This document shows positions 43,955 to 53,270 of a stretch of 64,000 bases of DNA, piece after piece. Location of the stretch: the NCBI GenBank assembly GCA_947498705.1, contig CANMLW010000005.1, positions 1 through 64,000 of the forward strand, in the 5' to 3' direction. Made by a program: the position numbers and the translations under genes. The first letter of the stretch is position 1; each line of letters starts with the position of its first letter. The notes under the pieces are model-generated. The model was not told where the DNA came from. It worked only from the letters and a program-made list of their open reading frames with translations, and did not search any database. Origin of the DNA: an uncultured Aquimarina sp. (GTDB taxonomy: Bacteria; Bacteroidota; Bacteroidia; Flavobacteriales; Flavobacteriaceae).

Positions 43955-46012
43955 TTACAATTTAAAATATTGATCGTCCCATATCCTAAAAGGCACAAAG
44001 GGCAACCCATAAAAAATAGCTATTTCTGGTTTGTTTAGTTGGGATAGGTATTCTTTTTTTTCTAAACCGTTACCTTCTAAATTGACTTCTTTTAAATTAG
44101 GGAGTGTGTTTAATACACTGATATCAGAAATTTTATTACTGTATAAGTTAAGTTGTTCTAATTTTTTAAGGTTTTTTAATCCGCCTATATTTTCTATCGT
44201 GCCATTTTCTGAAAGGTCCAATACTTTTAAGTTCGTAAGCTTTTCCAGGTTTTTAACTTCGGTTATATTACAGTAGCCCAGATCCAATTTTTCAAGATTA
44301 GGTACATTATCAAAACAAGTTGTATTTGTTAAATTGGACTCACCTTGTATTCTCAAAATCTTGAGGTTATTAAGTTTTCCTATATCAATATTTGCAGTAC
44401 CAGTGATATTTAAGTTTTCTAAATTAGGAAATTGCTCTAAAGTATCAATTTTAGATTCTTCTGATATTTCTAGCACCAGTGTTTTTAAAGATTTTATAGA
44501 ATGTATTTCGTTTATATCGGTATCTTCATCTAATCGTAAGTATTTTAGGTTATGTAAGGTATCTAACCTTGTGTTTTTTAAATTTCCATAAAGTGTCAAG
44601 TTTTTTAACTTTTGAAGATGTTCTATACCTATAAATTCTATAGAAAAATAACACCAAAGTTCTAGCGTCTCTATGTTCGTTATAGTACTTACGTCTATAG
44701 CTATAGTATCTTCTGGTTCGGGTTCAATATCGATGAATAATCGTAATCGTTTAAGGGTGTTAAAAGCTAAAATACTTTTTGTTTCGGCAATAGAAGTTAC
44801 TGTTAAGTCCAGAGATTCTAATACCGTAAATTCTTTGATGCAAGAAACGTTTTTTACCTCATCTTCATCTACTTTCAATTTTTTAAGTTGATGTTTTAAC
44901 GGTAAGAGTTTTTTTAAATCAATCAACCCTTTTTCATGCGGATTGGTGTAAAATGTAATTTTTTCTAATTGTGTAAACGCTTCTAATTGCGCTGATTCTT
45001 TTAATTCTGATTGATTAAAATACAATTCTTTTATTTGAGGTGCTATGGGTATAAAATTACTAATGGTAACGGTACTATATTCAAATTCTAATTTTTCGAG
45101 CTGGGTAAAGTGTTGTAAAAACGTCATATCATTAGGCACATATTGGTTAAATTCTAAGCTTTTGATATAATGTGCTATAGACGCTAAGTTTTGCAAGTTG
45201 ACTTTTGCTTTTGGATAAGACCTTTCTTCTCCCAATGAACAATGGTTTATAGCAAACGTGCTTGAATTATCTTGAAAAAGTTGTTGATCTTTTATAATAG
45301 TGCCGGTATCCATATCTAAACGTTCTAGTTTAGAAAATTGATGTAAGTTTTTAATCAAATTAATTGTACAACTATTTAAACCAATATGTTTTACATTTTC
45401 TGATATAGGTAAAAATAGATCTATAACATCAAAGGTCATATTACTTAAGAGAATCCGGATAAAATTCCTGTCAGGTTTTGCTTTATGAACAATATCGTTG
45501 TCTGATTGCTTAATAGTTACACCATTTAATCGTAAATCGTACAGTTTTGGGAAGAGATTAACTTCATAAAAATTATGAACTATACAATCTGTAATAAAAA
45601 TATGATCGATTTTTTTTGCCATGGGTTGTAACACCGCTAGATGGTCAATGGTCATATTTTTAAGATTGATATGTTTTAAATTACCATCGTAAGCAGTTGC
45701 ACAAATCTTGTTACTGTACAGCTCATCTATATTTCCAATGGCTACCTTATCTAAAGTAAGTTCACGCAGGATTTCAAACTTAATTAGGTCGCTAATATCC
45801 TTAATCGTACAATTGATAAAAGTTAATCTGGATACTTCTTTGACCAAGTGTAGAAAGAGATCCAGATTGTCAATACTTATATTTTGAAGGGTTAATGAAG
45901 TTACTCTCTTATAATGTTCAAAATATTGATAGGTATTGGTTTGCTCTTTACCATAATCATGTTTTTCGAATTGTATGCCGAGTGCTTCTTCTATGTTTTT
46001 AAGTTTGTCCAT
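43955..46012 (-). CDS. Leucine-rich-repeat protein, 685 residues
   Basis: Cytoplasmic LRR protein with about 22-residue repeats across most of the length. The last repeats are canonical: LTNLKVLDLSENGTIENI, LKKLEQLNLYSNKISDI, LPNLKEVNLEGNGLEK. The end PFVPFRIWDDQYFKL forms a cap shared with the paralogue at 47915. Both have the same length and N-terminus (IEELLGV / IEEALGI). No signal peptide, so it is not an internalin-type surface protein; LRR proteins of this kind can bind toxin domains. Confidence 0.82.
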   Translation of the reverse strand: MDKLKNIEEALGIQFEKHDYGKEQTNTYQYFEHYKRVTSLTLQNISIDNLDLFLHLVKEVSRLTFINCTIKDISDLIKFEILRELTLDKVAIGNIDELYSNKICATAYDGNLKHINLKNMTIDHLAVLQPMAKKIDHIFITDCIVHNFYEVNLFPKLYDLRLNGVTIKQSDNDIVHKAKPDRNFIRILLSNMTFDVIDLFLPISENVKHIGLNSCTINLIKNLHQFSKLERLDMDTGTIIKDQQLFQDNSSTFAINHCSLGEERSYPKAKVNLQNLASIAHYIKSLEFNQYVPNDMTFLQHFTQLEKLEFEYSTVTISNFIPIAPQIKELYFNQSELKESAQLEAFTQLEKITFYTNPHEKGLIDLKKLLPLKHQLKKLKVDEDEVKNVSCIKEFTVLESLDLTVTSIAETKSILAFNTLKRLRLFIDIEPEPEDTIAIDVSTITNIETLELWCYFSIEFIGIEHLQKLKNLTLYGNLKNTRLDTLHNLKYLRLDEDTDINEIHSIKSLKTLVLEISEESKIDTLEQFPNLENLNITGTANIDIGKLNNLKILRIQGESNLTNTTCFDNVPNLEKLDLGYCNITEVKNLEKLTNLKVLDLSENGTIENIGGLKNLKKLEQLNLYSNKISDISVLNTLPNLKEVNLEGNGLEKKEYLSQLNKPEIAIFYGLPFVPFRIWDDQYFKL

Positions 46013-46017
46013 AGTGT

Positions 46018-46086
46018 TTATTCTTCTTCCTTAAATTCATTAATTAGATTGATTAAGACTTCAAGGATTTCATATTGTGTTAGCAT
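46018..46086 (-). CDS. 22-residue frame, probable remnant of a small upstream gene
   Basis: MLTQYEILEVLINLINEF then KEEE and stop, 5 bp before the LRR gene. It ends like the 86-residue protein at 47630 (LMLSEFKEEE), which follows the second LRR gene. I read it as the surviving 3' end of such a gene, left when the LRR units were shuffled, although a leader peptide cannot be excluded. Confidence 0.4.
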   Translation of the reverse strand: MLTQYEILEVLINLINEFKEEE

Positions 46087-46128
46087 TTTAAACATTAACA
46101 CCTTGATAACTTTATCACCTTTACATTT

Positions 46129-46848
46129 TTAAACTATATTGATGTGAGGAAGTCTTTCTTCAATAATTTCTTTTCGTCCATTTTTCAAAAATCTTGGTAA
46201 GATTCTCAAGTGATTTAAATCCTTCAGTTCTAGTAAAGGAGAAATGTCATAATTCTTGCTTTCTGTATTTAATATGAAATTCAAGTATTCTAAGTTTGTT
46301 AATTTTGATATTGACTCCATGCTTCTAATCGCTTTTCCGGTTCCGCTCATTTTTCCATGGTCCAACCATAATTCTTTTAAATTTACAAGAGTTTCGATTG
46401 GGGTTATATCATAAAGATTATTAATACCATAAATGTATAGTGTTCTTAAAGTTTTTAAATCTTTTATAAAATCAATGTCTTCTACCTTTTTAATACCACT
46501 TAGTATAAGTACCTCTAATGATTTTAAAGGGGATAAACTCGGAATTGATATTTGTTTATTATTAGAAATATGAAGGTATTTCAGATTGGGTAAAGTAGAA
46601 AATATACTAATTCGATTCTCATTTATATCGTTTAATGTGATAGCTTCTATCGTTTTATTCTCTATTAAAGCATCATAATTTGTATACTCTAACTTAAATT
46701 TTTTCAGAGGTGTACTCATCTCTAGTACCCTTGTATTATTAGGTAATTCAGAGATATCAAACGGGCAGCGAACAGTACCTTCCAAGACTCCCAAGTGTGG
46801 GTAAGAGTTTGGTGCTTTATTTTGAGATAGATAATTGTTCCAATTCAT
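46129..46848 (-). CDS. Leucine-rich-repeat protein, 239 residues
   Basis: Shorter LRR protein (TLPNLKYLHISNNKQISI, LKSLEVLILSGIKKVEDI, LKTLRTLYIYGINNLYDI, LVNLKELWLDHGKM). No signal peptide. Less alike to the two 685-residue proteins, which suggests a separate lineage of the same repeat class. Confidence 0.78.
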   Translation of the reverse strand: MNWNNYLSQNKAPNSYPHLGVLEGTVRCPFDISELPNNTRVLEMSTPLKKFKLEYTNYDALIENKTIEAITLNDINENRISIFSTLPNLKYLHISNNKQISIPSLSPLKSLEVLILSGIKKVEDIDFIKDLKTLRTLYIYGINNLYDITPIETLVNLKELWLDHGKMSGTGKAIRSMESISKLTNLEYLNFILNTESKNYDISPLLELKDLNHLRILPRFLKNGRKEIIEERLPHINIV

Positions 46849-46925
46849 TTTTTATGGGCTTTGTATGAAACGTAACGCGTAAAAAACACTACTTTTTTAC
46901 TCGATTTAAATTCATTTAATATTTT

Positions 46926-47462
46926 TCACATAGTAAAGTCAAAGAAATAGCCTTTCTCATTTTCTATGTCGTACCAATAATATTTAAAATATTGATGACC
47001 ATTTGTCCAACTATATTTCTGAAGATTTTCTATTCTGTACTTATCCCACCATTCAAAATCGTGTTGCATTCCAAACCCATTATCTAAATTCAAAGTATCA
47101 ACCGTCAGGTTGTGAGTCTTAATTATCTGCTCTGAAGTTGTCGAATTACAGTTAAAAGCAAACATATAATCAGCATTAATTCCTATTGCATCATCAAAAC
47201 AGTAAATATTCTTTATGTCAGGAGTAATTTCAACTTTTAAAAAGTCAGCAAACCTCTTCTTATTATTTTCGGTGTCTGGCTTGTCATGGTCGAATGGAGG
47301 AAAAATCTTGTTAACTACTTTCTGGGTTTGCTCTTTCAGTTCTTCTTTGGTTTTTTCTTTAACCTTGTAAATAACATGTTTTGTTTTATTCTTAATTCGA
47401 TCACAAGAAATCATTGCGATTATCAAACTTAGAATTGTCAATATGTAAATTAGTTTTCTCAT
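46926..47462 (-). CDS. Lipoprotein, 178 residues
   Basis: Signal MRKLIYILTILSLIIAMISC with Cys20; a charged helix (KHVIYKVKEKTKEELKEQTQKVVNKI) then an alpha/beta domain with aromatic end (FKYYWYDIENEKGYFFDFTM). Not recognised. Envelope location by signal. Confidence 0.72.
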   Translation of the reverse strand: MRKLIYILTILSLIIAMISCDRIKNKTKHVIYKVKEKTKEELKEQTQKVVNKIFPPFDHDKPDTENNKKRFADFLKVEITPDIKNIYCFDDAIGINADYMFAFNCNSTTSEQIIKTHNLTVDTLNLDNGFGMQHDFEWWDKYRIENLQKYSWTNGHQYFKYYWYDIENEKGYFFDFTM

Positions 47463-47629
47463 TTATATACATGTCTTTATTGTAGAAATCCCTTATGTAT
47501 TTGGTCAATATCAATGTTCTTATAGGTTATTTTTATTTTCGATATAATATTAAGTCTTTATATTGAACATGCATATAGGCAATCAATATTTGCAGTGGTA
47601 CAATTTATATTCGTTTGTTTTATTACAAC

Positions 47630-47890
47630 CTATTCCTCTTCTTTAAATTCGCTTAGCATTAATTGATAAGCTTCATCAATTCGTTTTTTTTCATCTTCGG
47701 TATATGCATCTAACTTTACGGTTAACTCTCTGGCTTCTTTTAATGTAATCTGTTGATTTACTTGAACGAATGCCACACAACCTAAAAATGCAACACCTTT
47801 ATTTTTTAGTTCTTTAATTTTTGATGATAATGATGGTATATCATCACATTTGCATTGCGTTGCTTCTTTTTTTATTTCTTCTAATGTCAT
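47630..47890 (-). CDS. Small hypothetical protein, 86 residues
   Basis: Cytoplasmic, two Cys-rich turns (TQCKCDD, LGCVAFV) then helices ARELTVKLDAYTEDEKKRIDEAYQLMLSEF. The C-terminus is echoed by the 22-residue frame at 46018. It follows the LRR gene at 47915 by 24 bp and is probably co-expressed with it. Confidence 0.68.
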   Translation of the reverse strand: MTLEEIKKEATQCKCDDIPSLSSKIKELKNKGVAFLGCVAFVQVNQQITLKEARELTVKLDAYTEDEKKRIDEAYQLMLSEFKEEE

Positions 47891-47914
47891 ACGCTTAGTT
47901 ATTTTTTAATGCTA

Positions 47915-49972
47915 TTACAGTTCAAAATCTTGATCTTCCCATATCCAAAAAGGCACTTTAGGTAACCCATAAAAAACTGCGACTTCAGGAATATTTAATT
48001 GTTTTAAAACTTTTGGTTTTTCAATAAGATTGCCTGCAATATTTACCTGTTTTAAATTTGGCAGGTCATTTAATATATTGATATCAGAGATTTCATTTTC
48101 GTATAAATTTAGGTACTCTAAGCTCTTTAAGTTTGCTAAACCCTCTATGTTTTCAATTGTGTTTTCTGAAAGATTCAACATTTTCAGATTGGTGAGTTTA
48201 TCTAAACCCGTTACCTCGGTTAGGCAATTATTTTCTAAACAGAGTTTTTCTAAGTTGGGTAAATCATCTAAAAAATCAATTTCTTTTGGAAATGTGCTGG
48301 AAATATCCAGTACCTTTAAATTGGGTAAATGCCCTAAGGTAATTTTGTTAGTCCCTTTTATCGAGAGTTCTTTAAGGTTGATAAACTGTGATAATCCTGA
48401 AATTTCATATGCTTCTGTAACATCGATTTCTAATTTTGTAAGTGTATCTATTGCTGGTAACTCACATATGTTTATTGCTTCATTTATCTTTAAATACCGA
48501 AGGTTTTTAATTTTATGAATTCCTTTTGCTTTACAAGCATCTTTTAGGCTTAATACTTCTAAATGTTGAAGGCTTTCTAGCCCTTTTAGCGTAATTTGAT
48601 TATCATTCTCTATATAAAGCTCTTCAATGTTCTTAAGAGTTTCTACATTAAATGTATGCGCTTTTTTTGCTCGAATATTGATCGATAACTTTTTTAAACT
48701 AGGTAACGCGAAAACACGTTGAGTTACTTTTTTTGAAGCATATAGAATAAAAACAGATTCTAGTGCTGTAAATTCCTTAATTAAATCCAAATTTTCAATA
48801 CAACTATCAGAGAATTCCCAAAAATCAAATTTCTTTAATTGATTTTTTAGAGGGAGTAGTGTTTTAAAATCTTTGAAACTTTCTTTTGAGGTATTGGCAT
48901 CAATTTTTAATATTTCCAGATTTTTAAAGTGCTGGATTTTTGATCTGTTCTTAATGGTTGATTCTGAAAAATCTAAAGAGCTGATTTGTGCTGCTATGGG
49001 TAAAAAATCATTTAATCTTGCGGTAACCCGATCAAATTTTAATCTGTTCAAGTTAGTAAAGTTTTTTAGAGTATCTAGATTTACTAGCTGATGATTTTCT
49101 ATGGTTAGTTGCTCTATAAAATGACCAATTGAACTTAGTTTTTTAATATCAAAGTTTTGTACATCGGTATCTTCTTCTGATCTAGCTATAATACATTCTT
49201 TAAGTTTAAGATTAGAATGATTGGTAGGAAAGCTTGTATCTGCTATAGTGGTAGTAGCATCTAATTCAAATTTATTTAAAGTCGTAAACTCTGATAAATG
49301 CTTTATGTTGTTAAACTTACAGTTGTATATTCTTAGCCCATGTAAACCTGTTGCGATTGGTATAAAATAACTGAGGTCATTTACGGACATATTTGTAAAC
49401 GTTAACCAGGTAAAATTCCTGTCGGTATTGGGCGTATAAATAACTTCTTCAAGAGCTTGTTTTAAGTTCACCTTTTCTAGCCTTAAATCGTACAATTTAG
49501 GAAACAGGTTGAGCTCATAAAAATTATGAATGGTACAATTGGTAATAAACAAATGATCCAAATTTTTAGCCATAGGTTGTAAAACACCTAAATGCTTAAT
49601 GTTCATGTTTTCTAAGTTTACGTGCATTAAATTTCCATTGTAGGCAGTATTACAACTTTTATTTTCGATAGTTAACTCCTCAACATTAGTAATAGTAACA
49701 TTGTTTAATGTTAAGTTTCCCAAGTTTTGGAAGTTATAGAGACTGCAAATGCTACCAATGGTACAGTTAATTAATTTTAAAGTGTGTAGGTACTTAGAAA
49801 AAGGTAATAAAACATGGATGTTGTCAATAGTTACATTTTCTAATACAAGCTCTCTTATGTTTGGATCGTTTGACCAAGTATTATATGTATTTACTTGATC
49901 TTCTTTTTTATAATCGTACTTTTCGAGTGTTACACCTAGTAATTCTTCTATTTGTTGTATTTGATCTTCCAT
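47915..49972 (-). CDS. Leucine-rich-repeat protein, 685 residues, paralogue of 43955
   Basis: Same length and architecture as the gene at 43955: EELLGVTLEKYDYKKED start, LRRs throughout (for example LTNLKMLNLSENTIENI, LKSLEYLNLYENEISDI, LPNLKQVNIAGNLIEK), and the cap PFWIWEDQDFEL. Individual repeats have diverged a lot, so the copies may recognise different partners. Cytoplasmic by lack of signal. Confidence 0.82.
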   Translation of the reverse strand: MEDQIQQIEELLGVTLEKYDYKKEDQVNTYNTWSNDPNIRELVLENVTIDNIHVLLPFSKYLHTLKLINCTIGSICSLYNFQNLGNLTLNNVTITNVEELTIENKSCNTAYNGNLMHVNLENMNIKHLGVLQPMAKNLDHLFITNCTIHNFYELNLFPKLYDLRLEKVNLKQALEEVIYTPNTDRNFTWLTFTNMSVNDLSYFIPIATGLHGLRIYNCKFNNIKHLSEFTTLNKFELDATTTIADTSFPTNHSNLKLKECIIARSEEDTDVQNFDIKKLSSIGHFIEQLTIENHQLVNLDTLKNFTNLNRLKFDRVTARLNDFLPIAAQISSLDFSESTIKNRSKIQHFKNLEILKIDANTSKESFKDFKTLLPLKNQLKKFDFWEFSDSCIENLDLIKEFTALESVFILYASKKVTQRVFALPSLKKLSINIRAKKAHTFNVETLKNIEELYIENDNQITLKGLESLQHLEVLSLKDACKAKGIHKIKNLRYLKINEAINICELPAIDTLTKLEIDVTEAYEISGLSQFINLKELSIKGTNKITLGHLPNLKVLDISSTFPKEIDFLDDLPNLEKLCLENNCLTEVTGLDKLTNLKMLNLSENTIENIEGLANLKSLEYLNLYENEISDINILNDLPNLKQVNIAGNLIEKPKVLKQLNIPEVAVFYGLPKVPFWIWEDQDFEL

Positions 49973-49993
49973 ATTGGTTTAGGCACCTAATAA

Positions 49994-50734
49994 TTACTTG
50001 CTTTCAAATGAGCGAATTAGATTAACATTATGTTTTTCAATATTATTTAAGCTTGGATTCGTAGTTTTTTCTAAAGACTGATACCAATCTTTTTGTGAAA
50101 AATAGTTTTGCATTTCTCCTCCTTGTTTAAAAATATATCCTTTTCTAGCAAAAATTTCATTCCTCATAACTTTTAATTCTTTGGCAGAGAAGCCTTCTAA
50201 ATCTAAAGAGGTTAGTTTTACAAAACTTGTTTCGGGATATTTCCCTAAAGGTTTTTTAATAGTACTGTGATAGTTAAATTGTAAATAGTGATGCGTTTTT
50301 TCATTTTCAACCTCGTTATAAAACGAAGCTAAACCTTTATCTCCCTTTTTTAAGAGTACATTAGCATCATCTATGCACTTATATAATTGGTAGGGGTTAT
50401 TTGATACATAAAGTTTTTCGTGTTCATATTTAATAGACTCTCGTTGATTTTTGAGTACCCAATTATCAATTTCCCAATCATAATATTTTGAACAAGCAAA
50501 CAGTTTACCATTACTATAAATTATTTTCAATTCAGACTCAGACTCAGAGCCTCCAAAATAATAAACACCTTCATAGTCATAAATTTTAGTATTCTCTATT
50601 TTCTTGAGACTTGAAAAATTAACCTCTTCAGTTCGAACGGATACATAAGCATTAAAAATTGTGTCTTTGGTTTGACTAAAGCCACTAGCAATACTTATTA
50701 TTATAAAAAATGTACTTTGAACTATTTTTTTCAT
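49994..50734 (-). CDS. Secreted YARHG-domain protein
   Basis: A 246-residue exported protein (signal MKKIVQSTFFIIISIASGFSQ). The C-terminal YARHG motif reads VMRNEIFARKGYIFKQGGEMQNYFSQKDWYQ, the form found in cell-wall-associated proteins. YARHG proteins are extracellular and may bind peptidoglycan. It could shield the envelope. Confidence 0.8.
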   Translation of the reverse strand: MKKIVQSTFFIIISIASGFSQTKDTIFNAYVSVRTEEVNFSSLKKIENTKIYDYEGVYYFGGSESESELKIIYSNGKLFACSKYYDWEIDNWVLKNQRESIKYEHEKLYVSNNPYQLYKCIDDANVLLKKGDKGLASFYNEVENEKTHHYLQFNYHSTIKKPLGKYPETSFVKLTSLDLEGFSAKELKVMRNEIFARKGYIFKQGGEMQNYFSQKDWYQSLEKTTNPSLNNIEKHNVNLIRSFESK

Positions 50735-50743
50735 TTTTCTAAC

Positions 50744-51307
50744 TTATTCTAATTCTATCTTGAAATAATGTTTTAATACCTCTTTTCTATATGTTGGTGT
50801 ACATTCCTCTAGACCATTCATTAAATTACATAATGGATCTTTCTCGTCAATATATTCGAATATTACCTTTTGATGAGAGGGCAAATCATGATACGCATCT
50901 GTTAGGCTTTTTAAATTGAGTTCTGATGGCTCGATCAGATAGTTTTTAAATGATTTCTCACAAATTATCCTTCTGGTATCGCGATTATTAAGCTCATTTA
51001 TAATGTCTTCAATTTCTTTAATAAAATCTTCATTACTTTTTTCAGGAATAAACCCTGAACTTTTTATAGTTCCCAAACCACATTCTAATTCGACATGATC
51101 TGGTATTGTTTGTAATAGCCTTCCTGATGTTACTTCATTTTTGATTTGATCTATATCCTTTAATCCCCAACAATCGATACATCCATCTTCAAATACTGTT
51201 ATATAGGACAGATAATATCCGTTATTGTTGATAATTACGGGCAGTTTTTTACCAAATACCTTCTCACCATTCTTTTCGATATATAATTTTTCTTTGTAGT
51301 ATTTCAT
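50744..51307 (-). CDS. Hypothetical protein, 187 residues
   Basis: Not named with confidence. The motif VFEDGCIDCWGLKDID in the N-terminal third is conserved in a family I have seen in immunity loci. N-terminal strands (KLPVIINNNGYYLSYITVFEDG), helical C-terminus (YRKEVLKHYFKIELE). 6 bp before the YARHG gene. Confidence 0.7.
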   Translation of the reverse strand: MKYYKEKLYIEKNGEKVFGKKLPVIINNNGYYLSYITVFEDGCIDCWGLKDIDQIKNEVTSGRLLQTIPDHVELECGLGTIKSSGFIPEKSNEDFIKEIEDIINELNNRDTRRIICEKSFKNYLIEPSELNLKSLTDAYHDLPSHQKVIFEYIDEKDPLCNLMNGLEECTPTYRKEVLKHYFKIELE

Positions 51308-51313
51308 GTTCCT

Positions 51314-51601
51314 TTAATCCCAACCTATCATATTGATAAATTCATTTTCACCTTTAGCAATCTGTTCTTCTTTTTTGGTGTTTGGGTCTAACTTAAAAAT
51401 ATAACCTCCAGAATGTCTAAGGAAAAAATGTCCGTTTTCGTCTACTGCTACTAGATAAGACTCTTTTCCTTTATACCAATCTGCCTGAAAAGGACGTCTA
51501 TCTTTTGTATGAATCAAGCACACCAGTTTATATACTTGCTCGTTATGATGTATGGTTCTTATGAACCCTAAATTATTGATAGTTTTTTCTAGTAACGTCA
51601 T
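51314..51601 (-). CDS. Small hypothetical protein, 95 residues
   Basis: Not recognised. Beta-rich (VYKLVCLIHTKDRRPFQADWYKG, ESYLVAVDENGHFFLRHSGGYIFKLD), cytoplasmic. 6 bp from the next gene. Confidence 0.68.
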   Translation of the reverse strand: MTLLEKTINNLGFIRTIHHNEQVYKLVCLIHTKDRRPFQADWYKGKESYLVAVDENGHFFLRHSGGYIFKLDPNTKKEEQIAKGENEFINMIGWD

Positions 51602-51604
51602 TCT

Positions 51605-51943
51605 TTAATTTTTAGAATTGTAACATGCATAACAAATGATTCTACATTTTTCATTAGGTAATAGGCCAAAAGAGTTTATATTCTCATTATTTTGATTTTT
51701 CTTTTTTTCAAGATAATGATCCCCATCTTCTATCAAACTATTACATATTTCACAATTATCCGGATAAATGTTTTTACACCATGATTCTTGTGAATCAAAA
51801 CATGCGTCACATACATATAAATAATAAGGATGAAGACGAGATTTTATTTTTTGCCAAAAGTTAATTGGCTGTAAAACACCTTCTTTTTCAATTGCTAAAC
51901 CACAATTTTCACATTGCCCATATTTATGATGAAAATGTTCCAT
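51605..51943 (-). CDS. Zinc-ribbon protein, 112 residues
   Basis: Four CxxC pairs: CENC (11-14), CDAC (about 46), CEIC (about 65) and CYAC (about 106), with HHKYGQ at the start. Two zinc knuckles are likely. The form recalls LIM- or HNH-associated zinc fingers, but no catalytic site is visible. 3 bp after the gene upstream on this strand. Confidence 0.72.
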   Translation of the reverse strand: MEHFHHKYGQCENCGLAIEKEGVLQPINFWQKIKSRLHPYYLYVCDACFDSQESWCKNIYPDNCEICNSLIEDGDHYLEKKKNQNNENINSFGLLPNEKCRIICYACYNSKN

Positions 51944-51951
51944 TATTTAAC

Positions 51952-52280
51952 CTATTTCATTATTAAAAAATCTCCTGGCATCGGTCTTAATTCCTGATCG
52001 TCGAGTTTAACTTCTGTCCAGTATGTTCTTTCATCAGATTCATGATCTTCTATCAACCTATATTCAGACGATGGTGTTTTTGTTGTTTTTTCAGGTATCA
52101 TAATAATATTCAAATCTGGATGGATTTGATGATCCGCTCCTTTTTTAACCAAGTAATGGCATTGTCAACTTCTTTTTTTCTAGCAACTAATTCTTGAGTC
52201 TTATTTATTCGTAATTCTTCTATTGTTTTTTTTGACTCAGCATTTAAAAGTTTGATTATGTTATTGTAATTAATTTCCAT
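51952..52280 (-). pseudogene. Frameshifted gene at an A-AAA-AAG run (possible programmed -1 shift)
   Basis: From ATG 52280 the frame MEINYNNIIKLLNAESK...DNAITWLKK runs to a run of six A, then leaves the frame. The following 60 codons in the -1 frame (GADHQIHPDLNIIMIPEKTT...RPMPGDFLIMK) continue a protein of 108 residues. The junction is TTA-AAA-AAG, the classic slippery heptamer A-AAA-AAG, in the right phase for a -1 shift. Loss of one A by mutation or a sequencing error gives the same picture. No known family. Confidence 0.65.
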
Positions 52281-52319
52281 TGCTCTATTTTTTTAAATTC
52301 TGTTATCATCATTTCTATA

Positions 52320-52830
52320 TTAGAAACCTCTATTAAAGTTATCATAATCTTCTTCACTTTTCCCAAATGCAAATAATTTATATTTATTAATTTCTTCATT
52401 CATTTTTTCGGTTTCGGGATGAAACCAAAGCTTGACACCACTATATTTTATTTTGACAATCACATGCTGTTCTTCAGTATTAAACTTCACTAAATAATTA
52501 ACCCTTTCTGAATTAAGCCTTTTTTGAGTTTGTTCTAATGTCAGTTCATCTAGGTTGGTAAGCATCCATTTATCATATTTAATTCGATCACTGTCTTCGA
52601 TATAAGGAAGGCTATCACACCATATTAGAAATAATTTATCAAGGTCAAAATGAAGTTCAATCCATCCATACCTGATAATGCTAAAGCCATTTCCCATATC
52701 GGTATCATCGTCAGGTTCAGGAAAGTTATTTAAAATCCATTCTTTTGTTTGCCCAACTTTTATAATGTCAAATTGTTCTTTAAAAAAAAAAATCTTTTAG
52801 ATGAATATGTATTGGATTATTAATTTTCAT
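52320..52830 (-). pseudogene. Frameshifted gene at a run of eleven T, paralogue of 41397
   Basis: ATG 52830 reads MKINNPIHIHLKDFFF and then shifts at T11 (coding strand); the rest (FKEQFDIIKVGQTKEWILNNFPEPDD...GWIELHFDLDKLFLIWCD) is open in another frame and matches the intact paralogue at 41397. Ten or thirteen T would restore the frame. The downstream ATG at 52697 is internal, so a short product is unlikely to be functional. Confidence 0.7.
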
Positions 52831-52868
52831 TATTTGCTATGGTTATCTATGTTTGGAGATGAGTTTTC

Positions 52869-53222
52869 TTAGGTCAGTTTTAATTCACTTGGAATTAATA
52901 ACCAAGAAATTCCATCACTTTCTTGTTTCACATGCCAGACAACAATTCCTTTTGTTTTTTCCCAATATAAAGTCTTGCCATTTTCGTCTTTTAGCATAAA
53001 TGGTGGCACCCAGATTAATTCGATATTGCCATCTCCTGCCCAACCAGATTTTAGAAATCTTTCTTTGGCAATCGCAATATATTCATCAGCATTTTTCAAA
53101 CACTCTCTGGGGTTTAAAGTAAAATGCAGATTGTCTATGTATTCATACATCAACAATTCGAAATCCTTTAAAGATTCTGGTAAATAGTCTATAATTTCAG
53201 TTTTTTTAATTGTATACGCCAT
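52869..53222 (-). CDS. Hypothetical protein, 117 residues
   Basis: Not recognised. Alpha/beta: LPESLKDFELLMYEYIDNLHF, NIELIWVPPFMLKDENGKTLYWEKTKGIVVWHVKQ. Sits between two broken genes yet is open throughout, so it is probably under selection. Confidence 0.7.
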   Translation of the reverse strand: MAYTIKKTEIIDYLPESLKDFELLMYEYIDNLHFTLNPRECLKNADEYIAIAKERFLKSGWAGDGNIELIWVPPFMLKDENGKTLYWEKTKGIVVWHVKQESDGISWLLIPSELKLT

Positions 53223-53270
53223 GTATCATTTGAGTGATTGCTTAAGTTTCTTGTACCGTTTTAGTTTTTC

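Noticed and set aside
43880..43960. Integron attC site
   Set aside because: Short inverted segments such as GTTGGCAAC exist, but no paired R/L boxes of the attC type, and no integrase is in the window.
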